Notes under the pieces: generated by a model
The model's database searches: none
What the model saw: only the letters and a program-made list of their open reading frames with translations
Told to the model about the DNA's origin: nothing
NCBI GenBank assembly: GCA_001804805.1
Contig: MHBH01000009.1
Span: 1-55,825 of the forward strand
Source: Lentisphaerae bacterium GWF2_49_21
GTDB taxonomy: Bacteria > Verrucomicrobiota > Lentisphaeria > Victivallales > GWF2-50-93
DNA length: 55,825 nucleotides
Reading direction: 5' to 3'
Position numbers and translations under genes: made by a program
Part shown: positions 33,125-40,583 of the stretch, one piece after another
Layout: every line of letters starts with the position of its first letter
Position numbering within the stretch: position 1 is the first letter of the stretch

Positions 33125-34030
33125 TTATCCTTTTCTATATTCGACAGGGCTTTTTCCGGCGATCCTGCTGAATACCTTTGAAAAGTAGAATATGTCGGTG
33201 AATCCGGCCTTGGCAGCTATTTCAGCGCAGGAAAGAGGCGTGGTGCGCAGGAGGTTCTTGGCGGCGCTTATCCTGTATTCGTTCATGTAGCTGACAGGCG
33301 CGAGACCGAACTTCTTCTTGAACTCCCTCTGGAAATGCCCTTTCGAGATGCAGGCTTCGGACGCGAGCTTTTCAATGCGTATCCTGCCGGTGCAATGGGA
33401 ATGCATGTAGTCCCTGGCCCTTCCAAGCCTTGATGAGATTGAATCCTCGATGGGCGTATCAAGACCGGCATAGGTCATTATCAGGAAATGGAAAAGCTCG
33501 GATAGGTTCCTGTGGAACTGTATGAACCTGAACCTGGAATTGTCCTCCTTCAGTTCGGCGATCCTGGCAAGAATATTGCCGAGGGACTTGTGCTGATCCT
33601 TGTCAAGCAGGAGCACGTTTTGCCACTTCGTGATCTCCATTCCCGAATAGGCCTCAAGCAGCTCCTTGAAGGAAATATCAAGCCCATTTCCCTTTCCACA
33701 GACATACGAGAAGGAAAATTCCGAATATGAGACTTTTCCCTTGTCAATAGGCTGGAACATGTGTCCTTCGCCCGGAGAGCTCAGGACAAGGAGTCCGGGT
33801 TCCGCATCCAGGATCTTTCCGCCTATGGAGAAATTTCCATGGCCTTCGCCATAAAGCACGACGTGAAATACATTGTGCCTGTGTTCATGGGACCTTGCTG
33901 CTGATTTCTTTATATGCAGCGAGTCGATGCTCACGTGCAGGGGAAGCATGTCGTAGCTTGCGACACCGCAGCTTATCTGCATGAACTGCGGTTTCCTTGA
34001 AGGCAGATCGTTTTCAGTGAATACCAGCAA
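33125..34030 (-). CDS. AraC-family transcriptional regulator
   Basis: 301 residues. The N-terminal cupin-like sensing domain shows HEHRHNVFHVVLYGEGHG and the GLLVLSSPGEGHMFQP turn. The C-terminal 100 residues are two helix-turn-helix motifs (RIRIEKLASEACISKGHFQREFKKKFG and PLSCAEIAAKAGFTDIFYFSKVFSRIAG) ending in the family signature SPVEYR. It is divergent from the URO-D tandem pair, with 190 bp between start codons holding a widely spaced inverted repeat, so it is a good candidate regulator of those genes. The ligand is probably a small sugar-like molecule, as in many such regulators, but unproven. Confidence 0.87.
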   Translation of the reverse strand: MLVFTENDLPSRKPQFMQISCGVASYDMLPLHVSIDSLHIKKSAARSHEHRHNVFHVVLYGEGHGNFSIGGKILDAEPGLLVLSSPGEGHMFQPIDKGKVSYSEFSFSYVCGKGNGLDISFKELLEAYSGMEITKWQNVLLLDKDQHKSLGNILARIAELKEDNSRFRFIQFHRNLSELFHFLIMTYAGLDTPIEDSISSRLGRARDYMHSHCTGRIRIEKLASEACISKGHFQREFKKKFGLAPVSYMNEYRISAAKNLLRTTPLSCAEIAAKAGFTDIFYFSKVFSRIAGKSPVEYRKG

Positions 34031-34049
34031 AGGGCACCTCTAAAAATTC

Positions 34050-34114
34050 ATAACATCACAAAATTACAAATAAATGTGTTAAAAATCCATTTATATTACT
34101 TCTTATGATGTTAT
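34050..34114. promoter_or_regulatory. Candidate AraC half-sites
   Basis: ATAACATCA at 34050-34058 is repeated in inverse orientation (TGATGTTAT) at 34106-34114, centres about 56 bp apart, in the AT-rich divergent region between the AraC gene and the first URO-D gene. The spacing (about five helical turns) and position fit a looping or bidirectional AraC-type site. Confidence 0.35.
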
Positions 34115-34140
34115 TTTACAAATAATAAAATAGAATAATG

Positions 34141-34192
34141 GGAACGCCAGACCCCGTGCTGGCGAAGATGCCGGTACAGGGCCCGGCGTTCC
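34141..34192. repeat. Palindromic repeat near the first URO-D gene
   Basis: GGAACGCC at 34141-34148 pairs with GGCGTTCC at 34185-34192, with additional GC pairing inside around a GGCGAAGATGCCGG core. It lies 28 bp before the URO-D gene start and would be transcribed in its leader. It is unlike families A-C. Confidence 0.55.
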
Positions 34193-34220
34193 AAAATCAT
34201 TAAGATAAGGAGAAATTCAC

Positions 34221-35420
34221 ATGTCAAACGCGAATATCGAAGGTTTCCCGCAGGAAGATGTCTCTAAGGCCGAATGGCTCGTCAAGGAGGCGCATAAGAA
34301 CGGCGGTCTTGCGCCAGTAGATATTGAAAAGTTCTGGATTGACCAGGACGCGGCCGCAAAAGATCCTTTTTCAAAAAATATCAAACAGGCCCCATTGGGA
34401 GTCTTCCATAGCAATGAAGTTGTCTTCGACGAACTCGGTATTCCCGAAGATATGTGGCGTCTGGAAAAAGATGAAGCCTGGAAACTGTCGTTGAACAAGG
34501 CGTATAATGATAAGGCTGAAAAAATAGTTGGACGCCGCCTGCTGAACGAAAAACCTTCTGCTCCAGTTTCCGACCGCTATCCTGAGACCAAGAAGCTGCA
34601 TGATGTCTTCGAAGCCAAGAACGTTTGGCACGAAGGTTCCTGGTGGCTCCAGCAGTCCGCAAACACCGAGGACGAATTAAAAGCTCTTCTTGACCGCGTT
34701 GAAAATCGCGACATCCGCAAGTTCATCCTGCCGGAAGGGTGGAACGAGGCCAAGGCGAAACTCCTGCCGCGCGGAATCAAGCCCGGTCTCTACCGTGGGC
34801 AGCGCGGACCCTGCACTTTTGCGACAAGCGTCTATGGCGCCGAGAACATGATCTTCCTCGTTCTGGACAATCCGGATCTAGCCAGACGCTTCAGTAATGC
34901 GATCCTGAAGACAATGCTTGAGATTGCCAGAGTTCTTGACGAAGAGGCGGGCTACACGCCGGAAACTGCTCCTCACGGTTTTGGTTTCGCCGATGACAAC
35001 TGCTGTCTCTTCAATCCCGAGATGTACGAGCTCTTCGGATATCCGATATTGAAAGGGATATTTGAACGCTACAGCCCGAATCCCGGAGACAACCGGTACC
35101 AGCATTCCGATTCTTCAATGGCGCATCTTCTTCCATTCTTCACAAAACTAAACATGACTGGTGTAAATTTCGGGCCGACCCTGACAGTCAGCGAGATCCG
35201 CAGCCATTGTCCGAAAGCGGTGATCCACGGACAGCTTGCTCCGTTCACATTCAGCCGGAACGAGGAAGTCAGGATGATCTGCGAATTCCTGCGTGATTTC
35301 AGACAGGCGAAGGAGAAGAGGGGGCTGTTGTTCACCACTGCCGGCTCGATAAACAACGGTTCGCGTCTGACCGGCATGCGCCTGCTGATGGCGGCCGCGC
35401 AGCTCTGGGGAAGGTATTAG
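34221..35420 (+). CDS. Uroporphyrinogen-decarboxylase-family protein (copy 1)
   Basis: 399 residues, with AAGGAGA placed well before the ATG. The C-terminal two-thirds fit the URO-D/MtaA-type TIM barrel seen in corrinoid methyltransferase systems: RGPCTFATSVYG, FADDNCCLFNPEMYELFGYP, QHSDSSMAHLLPFF, MTGVNFGPTLTVSEIR and INNGSRLTGMRLLMAA. True HemE motifs are absent, so haem synthesis is unlikely. Members of this wide family in Lentisphaerota and Planctomycetes often lack known substrates; demethylation through a corrinoid protein is one option, but no corrinoid protein is nearby. It is followed by a very similar copy. Regulation by the divergent AraC gene is likely. Confidence 0.8.
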   Translation: MSNANIEGFPQEDVSKAEWLVKEAHKNGGLAPVDIEKFWIDQDAAAKDPFSKNIKQAPLGVFHSNEVVFDELGIPEDMWRLEKDEAWKLSLNKAYNDKAEKIVGRRLLNEKPSAPVSDRYPETKKLHDVFEAKNVWHEGSWWLQQSANTEDELKALLDRVENRDIRKFILPEGWNEAKAKLLPRGIKPGLYRGQRGPCTFATSVYGAENMIFLVLDNPDLARRFSNAILKTMLEIARVLDEEAGYTPETAPHGFGFADDNCCLFNPEMYELFGYPILKGIFERYSPNPGDNRYQHSDSSMAHLLPFFTKLNMTGVNFGPTLTVSEIRSHCPKAVIHGQLAPFTFSRNEEVRMICEFLRDFRQAKEKRGLLFTTAGSINNGSRLTGMRLLMAAAQLWGRY

Positions 35421-35422
35421 AA

Positions 35423-35592
35423 GTAGGTACGGCCTTCAGGCTGTACCATTCTTTATTTGCCAGTAGGTACGGCCTTTAGGCTGTACCATTCTTTGCTTGA
35501 AAATTTAATAACACTTAAAAACTGGTACAGGCTTCCGCCTTCGCTGAGAAGCTACGGTGGACACAGAAAGCCCGTACCTACTTCAAATCCAA
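35423..35592. repeat. Palindromic repeat family A, three units with nested insertion
   Basis: Two direct units of GTAGGTACGGCCTTNAGGCT-type (from 35423 and 35463) are followed by the conserved spacer ending TTTAATAACACTT and one inverted unit (35521-35592). The inverted unit is split by about 32 bp of a different palindrome (CCGCCTTCGC..AGAAGC..GGTGG, about 35534-35565). The block fills the gap between the two URO-D genes. Confidence 0.8.
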
Positions 35593-35681
35593 AAAACGAA
35601 TTCAGAATAAATTTCAAGATGGAGAGTTCATAAACATCTCCGCAGCCGCAAGGAGTATTTTTTAAACAAGGAGATTATACA

Positions 35682-36875
35682 ATGTCGGAACTTGAAGGTT
35701 TTCCGCAGGATCATATTAAGAAGTCTGAATGGCTCGTCAAGGAGGCGCATAAGAACGGTGGACTGGCGCCTGTGGATCTGGAAAAGTTCTGGGTGGATCA
35801 GGACGCGGCTGCAAAAGATCCGTTCTCGAAAAATATAAAGCAGCTTCCTTTGGGAGTCTTCCACAGCAACGAAATTGTCTTCGACGAACTTGGTATCCCT
35901 GAGGAGATGTGGCGCCTGGAAACAGACGAAGCTTGGAAGCTTTCTGTAAACAAGGCATATAACGACAAGGCCGAGAAAATAATTGGACGCCGCATCTTGA
36001 ACGAGAAACCGCCAGTACCGGCGCCCGACCGCTATCCTGAAGTCAAGCTGTTGCATGATGTCTTCGAAGCGAAGAACGTCTGGCATGAGGGTTCCTGGTG
36101 GCTCCAGCAGTCCGCAAATACCGAGGACGAGTTAAAGGCGCTTCTCGACCGTGTAGAAAGCCGCGAGATCCGCAAATTCATCCTTCCGGAAGGATGGAAC
36201 GAAGCGAAGGCGAAGCTGCTGCCGTGCGGAATAAAGACCGGGCTCTACCGCTGGCAGCGCGGACCCTGCACATTTGCGACAAGCGTCTATGGCTCCGAGA
36301 ACATGCTCTTCCTAGTTCTGGACAACCCGGATCTTGCTGTCAGGTTCCGGAACGCAATAATCAAGGCGATGCTTGGCATAGCACGGATTCTTGACGAGGA
36401 GGCGGGCTACACTCCGGAAACGGCTCCCCATGGTTTTGGATTCGCCGACGACAACTGCTGTCTCTTCAATCCGGAAATGTACGAGCTCTTCGGATATCCG
36501 ATTCTCAAGACCCTCTTCGAACGGTACAGTCCGAATCCCGGAGATAGACGGTACCAGCATTCCGATTCAGCCATGTCGCACCTCCTTCCATTCTTTACGA
36601 AGTTGAACATGACAGGCGTAAATTTCGGACCGAGTCTGACTGTCAGCGAGATCCGCAGACATTGTCCGAACGCCGTCATTGAAGGACAGCTTGCGCCGTT
36701 CACATTCAGCCGGAACGAGGAAGTAAGGCTGGTCTGCGAATTGCTACGCGATTTTGAACAGGCGAAGGAGAAGAGGGGCCTTGTGTTCGCCACGTCTGGG
36801 GTGATAAACAATGGTTCGCGCCTGACCGGCATGCGCCTGCTGATGGCGGCCGCCCAGCTCTGGGGAAGGTATTAA
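35682..36875 (+). CDS. Uroporphyrinogen-decarboxylase-family protein (copy 2)
   Basis: 397 residues, nearly colinear with the copy at 34221 (only short gaps at the N-terminus) and very similar in both protein and DNA, so a recent tandem duplication. The ribosome site AAGGAG is kept. The same barrel segments are present: RGPCTFATSVYG, FADDNCCLFNPEMYEL, QHSDSAMSHLLPFF and MTGVNFGPSLTVSEIR. Differences cluster on the surface and around residues 280-300 and 340-360. Keeping both copies intact suggests selection for dosage or slightly different substrates. Transcription probably reads through from copy 1, although a palindromic repeat block separates them. Confidence 0.8.
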   Translation: MSELEGFPQDHIKKSEWLVKEAHKNGGLAPVDLEKFWVDQDAAAKDPFSKNIKQLPLGVFHSNEIVFDELGIPEEMWRLETDEAWKLSVNKAYNDKAEKIIGRRILNEKPPVPAPDRYPEVKLLHDVFEAKNVWHEGSWWLQQSANTEDELKALLDRVESREIRKFILPEGWNEAKAKLLPCGIKTGLYRWQRGPCTFATSVYGSENMLFLVLDNPDLAVRFRNAIIKAMLGIARILDEEAGYTPETAPHGFGFADDNCCLFNPEMYELFGYPILKTLFERYSPNPGDRRYQHSDSAMSHLLPFFTKLNMTGVNFGPSLTVSEIRRHCPNAVIEGQLAPFTFSRNEEVRLVCELLRDFEQAKEKRGLVFATSGVINNGSRLTGMRLLMAAAQLWGRY

Positions 36876-36876
36876 A

Positions 36877-36967
36877 AGTAGGTACGGCCTTTAGGCTGTA
36901 CCATTCTTTGCTTGAAAATTTAATAACACTTCAAAGGCTGGTACAGGCTGAAGCCCGTACCTACTTA
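36877..36967. repeat. Palindromic repeat family A flanking the RAYT gene (3' side)
   Basis: One direct unit (from 36877) and one inverted unit (about 36935-36967) surround the spacer TTTGCTTGAAAATTTAATAA, the typical two-headed BIME layout. The right edge (CTACTTA) contains the stop codon of the transposase gene at 36965-36967. Confidence 0.82.
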
Positions 36968-37567
36968 TTTTGGTTTTCTCCACGGCCAGTCTTCAGGCTT
37001 TGATACAAGGCGGGCTTTAACAGGATTATTCATAATGTATCTTTTGACAGATTCTACTTTTAGCGGGCTTCGGCACCAGTGGTCGAAATTTTCCGCTGCC
37101 CAGAACTTTCCCTCTTTTCCAAGTATCCTGTTCGCCTGAAAAGCAGTGGAACCTTTAATTTCACCGAGGACTTTGCCCAGTGATACAAGGGCATTGTCCG
37201 AATCACAGCATAGGCAATGCACATGATTCGGCATGATGACGATAAAAGGAAACCGCCACCGATATTTTGTTTCCATCTCGTCGAATTTTGACAATACAAG
37301 TCTGGCAATGTCGGGATTGGAAAGAAATGCCCTGTTATTGTCGGCCGTGTCAAGGATTGACTCGATCTTAAGGAATTCCAACCGTTGATTTTGAATTATT
37401 TCTTCCTGGGGAGCATCTTTCAATTTATCTCTCTTCTCGCGGAGAGTGGCAATGACATGTGCTGGAATAGTTCCATGGAGGCGGAAAGTTACAAAATATT
37501 CGTGGTTCAAAACGCTCCAATGAGGGAGTTTCCTCCGATGAAAGGCAGTTGTTATAGGTTTTTCCAT
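36965..37567 (-). CDS. REP-associated tyrosine transposase (RAYT, Y1/IS200-like)
   Basis: 200 residues from the ATG at 37567 (MEKPITTAFHRRKLPHW). An upstream in-frame ATG would lie inside the repeat and is rejected. Motifs of the Y1 HUH superfamily are VIMPNHVHCLC (the HxH metal site) and VKRYIMNNPVKARLV (catalytic Tyr and the usual YI..NPV context). The gene is bracketed by family A palindromes on both sides, the hallmark of RAYTs, which process or mobilise REP/BIME elements as single-copy domesticated transposases. It appears intact. It lacks other IS features such as a partner tnpB. Confidence 0.87.
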   Translation of the reverse strand: MEKPITTAFHRRKLPHWSVLNHEYFVTFRLHGTIPAHVIATLREKRDKLKDAPQEEIIQNQRLEFLKIESILDTADNNRAFLSNPDIARLVLSKFDEMETKYRWRFPFIVIMPNHVHCLCCDSDNALVSLGKVLGEIKGSTAFQANRILGKEGKFWAAENFDHWCRSPLKVESVKRYIMNNPVKARLVSKPEDWPWRKPK

Positions 37568-37576
37568 GAGTTCTAA

Positions 37577-37744
37577 GTAGGTACGGCCTTTAGGCTGTAC
37601 CATTCCTTGCTTAAAAATTTAATAACACTTTAAAACTGGTACAGGCTGAAGCCCGTACCTACTTCAAATCCAAATGCTGGTACAGGCTAAAGCCCGTACC
37701 TACTTCAAATCCAAAGGCTGGTACAGGCTAAAGCCCGTACCTAC
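37577..37744. repeat. Palindromic repeat family A flanking the RAYT gene (5' side)
   Basis: A direct unit at about 37577-37608, the AT-rich spacer, and three inverted units in tandem (about 37636-37671, 37676-37712, 37716-37744) joined by TTCAAATCCAAA. The last unit ends in CTACTT, which supplies the stop codon of the kinase gene at 37741. Confidence 0.83.
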
Positions 37745-38769
37745 TTTATATTCAAATACTGCTGGTTCAATTCCCTTAACTGGTCGGCCCAGAATGAATC
37801 AGTGCCCCAGTTCGGGAAATTGGCCGGGAAGCACGGATCTTCACGCTGACGGCTTATCCAGTCCAGGAAATAAAGCATTCGCATTGCGCGGAGAGGTTCG
37901 ATGAGCTCAATGCTGTCCTCCTCAAAATCTCGGAATTCCCTGTATCCTTTGATCATAAGGTCGAGTTCGCGTCCTGATTCAAGCATGTGCCCGGGAAGAA
38001 GCATCCAGAGGTCATGCACGGGAGGTCCCATCACCATGTCGTCGAAGTCGATCAGAAGAAGCCCTTCGTCGGGCCTGTGCAAGATATTTTTCGCATGGCA
38101 GTCGCCGTGGATCCTGATGTATTCGGTGTCATCGAACATCGGCAGGATCAGATCCAGAAGCTGGGAGCAGACGTCTTCAAAAGGTTTCTGGTATCTCGGC
38201 GGAATCTGTCCACCATCGACAAGCTGCGAAATATCCGACTTGGTAGTTTCCCTTGGATGAAGCTTAAGGCGGTGTTTTGCCGGCTTGCGGCTTCCGACGA
38301 CATGTGCGCGGGCGACGACCCGTCCAAGACGCTTCCAGTCGTCGTCGCTTGTCTGTTCCCATATCCGACCGAGTCGTTTCGGATATACGGCGAAGAAAAT
38401 GCCGTCGGTTTCACCGACAGTTGTCTTGTTCTTGAGAATGAACGGTGCGACGACCGGGATCTCGTCATGCGCGCATTCCATCACGAAATCATGTTCGTCC
38501 TGTATTGCCTTCTTGGACCAGCGGCCGGGCCGGTAGAACTTTACGATGATGCGTTCGCGGTCGTCGGCCATCAGCTCATATACCCGGTTGATGTAGCTGT
38601 TCATGGGATGGGTGTAGCCGAGCAGGTGACGACCAAGCGCCTTCTCGACCTCCGGGACGATGACGTCCGGAGTCAGTGCGGTGAAATTCCCGCAGGCCTG
38701 GGGTGCGGCCTGAACTTGGCTGTTGCCGTCTTTTTTCGTCTTTGCTGTCTTGACTGTTTTTTTATTCAT
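37741..38769 (-). CDS. srkA: SrkA/YihE-like stress response kinase (APH fold)
   Basis: 342 residues from the ATG at 38769. After a Lys-rich 30-residue N-terminus it follows the SrkA layout: YINRVYELMADDRERIIVKFYRPGRWSKKAIQDEH (nucleotide-binding Lys), EIPVVAPFILKN, the catalytic loop RIHGDCHAKNIL (HGDxHxxN) and metal-binding LIDFDDMVMGPPVHDLWMLL. These match the E. coli SrkA/YihE group of the aminoglycoside phosphotransferase fold, reported to phosphorylate proteins and help envelope-stress survival. The symbol rests on motif similarity, so the function is probable rather than certain. The stop codon lies inside a family A repeat. A weak ribosome site precedes the start. Confidence 0.82.
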   Translation of the reverse strand: MNKKTVKTAKTKKDGNSQVQAAPQACGNFTALTPDVIVPEVEKALGRHLLGYTHPMNSYINRVYELMADDRERIIVKFYRPGRWSKKAIQDEHDFVMECAHDEIPVVAPFILKNKTTVGETDGIFFAVYPKRLGRIWEQTSDDDWKRLGRVVARAHVVGSRKPAKHRLKLHPRETTKSDISQLVDGGQIPPRYQKPFEDVCSQLLDLILPMFDDTEYIRIHGDCHAKNILHRPDEGLLLIDFDDMVMGPPVHDLWMLLPGHMLESGRELDLMIKGYREFRDFEEDSIELIEPLRAMRMLYFLDWISRQREDPCFPANFPNWGTDSFWADQLRELNQQYLNIK

Positions 38770-38852
38770 AAGTATGGGAAATAAAAATAACTGGATTCCA
38801 TTACAAAACAATGCACTCAGGTGTACATTATGCGCTTATTTTGTTTTATAAA

Positions 38853-38939
38853 GGAGGGTGGGCATTCCTGTCCGCCGTAGCGTAGCTCTTCAGTGCGAAG
38901 ACTGATTTGCCAATACGCGGGTTGGAAAACCCGCGCTCC
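38853..38939. repeat. Palindromic repeat family C with nested palindrome
   Basis: The ends match family C (GGAGGGTGGGCATTCC and CGCGGGTTGGAAAACCCGCG, then CTCC). The middle is interrupted by GCCGTAGCGTAGCTCTTCAG and about a dozen further bases, a palindrome of the CCGCCGTAGC..GCGAAG type. It lies between the srkA and GH30 genes, which are divergent. Confidence 0.65.
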
Positions 38940-38996
38940 GTTGGAAAACAAAATCTTGAAATTAATATGCGTTTGGCAATTTAAAAGAAGGATTAT

Positions 38997-40340
38997 ATGC
39001 CGATGAAGAACTCAATCAAAGTCATACTCACTTCAGAGAAGACTGCCGACAGGCTGTCAGAGAAGAAGAGCGTGCAGTTCAAGAAAGATGTCAACGGTGT
39101 TGAACCCCAGGTGATCAACATTTTCCCGGAAGTCGCCTACCAGAAGATCGAGGGATTCGGCGGAGCCCTGACTGAATCTGCGGCAGTCTCCTTGGACAAG
39201 GCAGGTCCGGCAATCAGGGAGAAGGTGCTCAAGGCATATTTCGACACCGACAAGGGATTGAACTACAGCCTCTGCCGCGCACATATCAACAGCTGCGACT
39301 TCTCGACCGGGAACTACCATTACACCGCGAAGAACGACCGCCAGCTGAAGACTTTCAACATCGAACGCGACCAGCAGCTCATCATTCCGATGATCAAGGA
39401 TGCCCAGAAGATCAGAGGTTCAAAGCTCAGCATCCTGTCTTCTCCGTGGAGTCCGCCGGACTGGATGAAGACCACCGGCAAGATGAATCTCGGTGGAAAG
39501 CTCAGGCCCGACTGCCGCAAGATATGGGCCGATTACTATTCCAAGTACATTGAAGCCTACGCCAAGGAAGGCATCAAGATCTGCTATCTCACCGTCCAGA
39601 ACGAGCCTAAGGCGAAACAGACCTGGGACTCATGTATCTATACCGCCGAAGAGGAAAGGGATTTCGTGAAGAACTATCTCGGTCCTTCGCTCAAGAAGCA
39701 TGGACACGGCAACGTCAGGCTCCTAGTGTGGGACCATAACAAGGAACGCGTCTTCGACCGTACTAAGATAATCCTATCTGACCGCAATGCCGCAAAATAT
39801 ATCTGGGGCACGGGATTCCACTGGTATTCAGGAGATCATTTCGAAGGGCTCGACATACTGCATGACATGTTCCCGTCGAAGGGATTGATCTTCACCGAAG
39901 GTTGCGTTTCCGGACCCAAAGACTGCGGCTGGCGCAAAGGCGAAAAATATGCCCACGACATCATCGGCGACTTGAACAACTGGACGCAGGGATGGATCGA
40001 TTGGAACATAACTCTTGATGAGTTGGGCGGACCCAACCACGTCGGCAACTTCTGCGATGCGCCGATAATCGTCGACACGAAAAAGAAGAAGATGACATAC
40101 AAGTCGTCATTCTATTACATCGGGCACATCAGCAAGTATATCAAGCCCGGTGCGCGAAGGATCGGGTTCAGCAAGTATTCGCCGTATCTCGACGTCACGG
40201 CAGCGAAAAATCCGAATGGCGAGATCGTCACGGTCGTGATGAACAGCTCGGGCGAGAAGATTGACTTCGTCCTGAGATGCGGAGAAAATATTGCGAACTT
40301 CGCAATCGCCCCGCATTCGATCATGACGCTGGTGTTCTAG
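38997..40340 (+). CDS. GH30-family glycosidase (glucosylceramidase-like)
   Basis: 447 residues. GH30 subfamily-1-like features are QKIEGFGGALTESAA at 49-63, LSSPWSPPDWMKTTG at 147-161, LTVQNEPKAK with acid/base Glu203, GTGFHWYSGDHF at 271-282 and FTEGCV with nucleophile Glu301, followed by NWTQGWIDWNITLDE. A beta-side domain closes the C-terminus (NGEIVTVVMNSSGEKIDF). No signal peptide is present, which is unusual since most GH30 enzymes are secreted, so it should work in the cytoplasm on imported glucosides or lipids. AAGGA precedes the start. The stop codon TAG shares its G with the first base of a family A repeat. Confidence 0.88.
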   Translation: MPMKNSIKVILTSEKTADRLSEKKSVQFKKDVNGVEPQVINIFPEVAYQKIEGFGGALTESAAVSLDKAGPAIREKVLKAYFDTDKGLNYSLCRAHINSCDFSTGNYHYTAKNDRQLKTFNIERDQQLIIPMIKDAQKIRGSKLSILSSPWSPPDWMKTTGKMNLGGKLRPDCRKIWADYYSKYIEAYAKEGIKICYLTVQNEPKAKQTWDSCIYTAEEERDFVKNYLGPSLKKHGHGNVRLLVWDHNKERVFDRTKIILSDRNAAKYIWGTGFHWYSGDHFEGLDILHDMFPSKGLIFTEGCVSGPKDCGWRKGEKYAHDIIGDLNNWTQGWIDWNITLDELGGPNHVGNFCDAPIIVDTKKKKMTYKSSFYYIGHISKYIKPGARRIGFSKYSPYLDVTAAKNPNGEIVTVVMNSSGEKIDFVLRCGENIANFAIAPHSIMTLVF

Positions 40341-40540
40341 TAGGTACGGCCTTTAGGCTGTACCATTCTTAGTTCTTAAAATTCTAAAATGCTGGTACAG
40401 GCTAAAGCCCGTACCTACTTCAAATCCAAAACTGGTACAGGCTAAAGCCCGTACCTACTTCAAATCCAAAACTGGTACAGGCTAAAGCCCGTACCTACTT
40501 CAAATCCAAAACTGGTACAGGCTAAAGCCCGTACCTACTA
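40340..40540. repeat. Palindromic repeat family A, 40-bp tandem array
   Basis: One direct unit begins at 40340, then a spacer, then four inverted units at about 40391-40540 with an almost exact 40-bp period (CTGGTACAGGCTAAAGCCCG, then TACCTACTTCAAATCCAAAA). The last unit ends CTACTA. The regular array lies between the convergent GH30 and FAD oxidoreductase genes. It is not a CRISPR because the 'spacers' are identical. Confidence 0.85.
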
Positions 40541-40583
40541 TAGGATGCAGACTGCGACTCGAACAGAAATTTCTGCGATGGAA

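Noticed and set aside
34221-36875. Haem-synthesis uroporphyrinogen decarboxylases (hemE)
   Set aside because: The fold matches but HemE-specific motifs are missing; the tandem copies resemble the broader MtaA/CmuA-like group.
36965-37603. Longer transposase start inside the repeat
   Set aside because: The first 12 codons of that frame are the repeat palindrome itself; the ATG at 37567 starts the recognisable protein.
40391-40540. Regular 40-bp repeats as a CRISPR array
   Set aside because: The intervals between repeat cores are identical (CTTCAAATCCAAA), there are no unique spacers and no cas genes, and the unit is part of REP family A.
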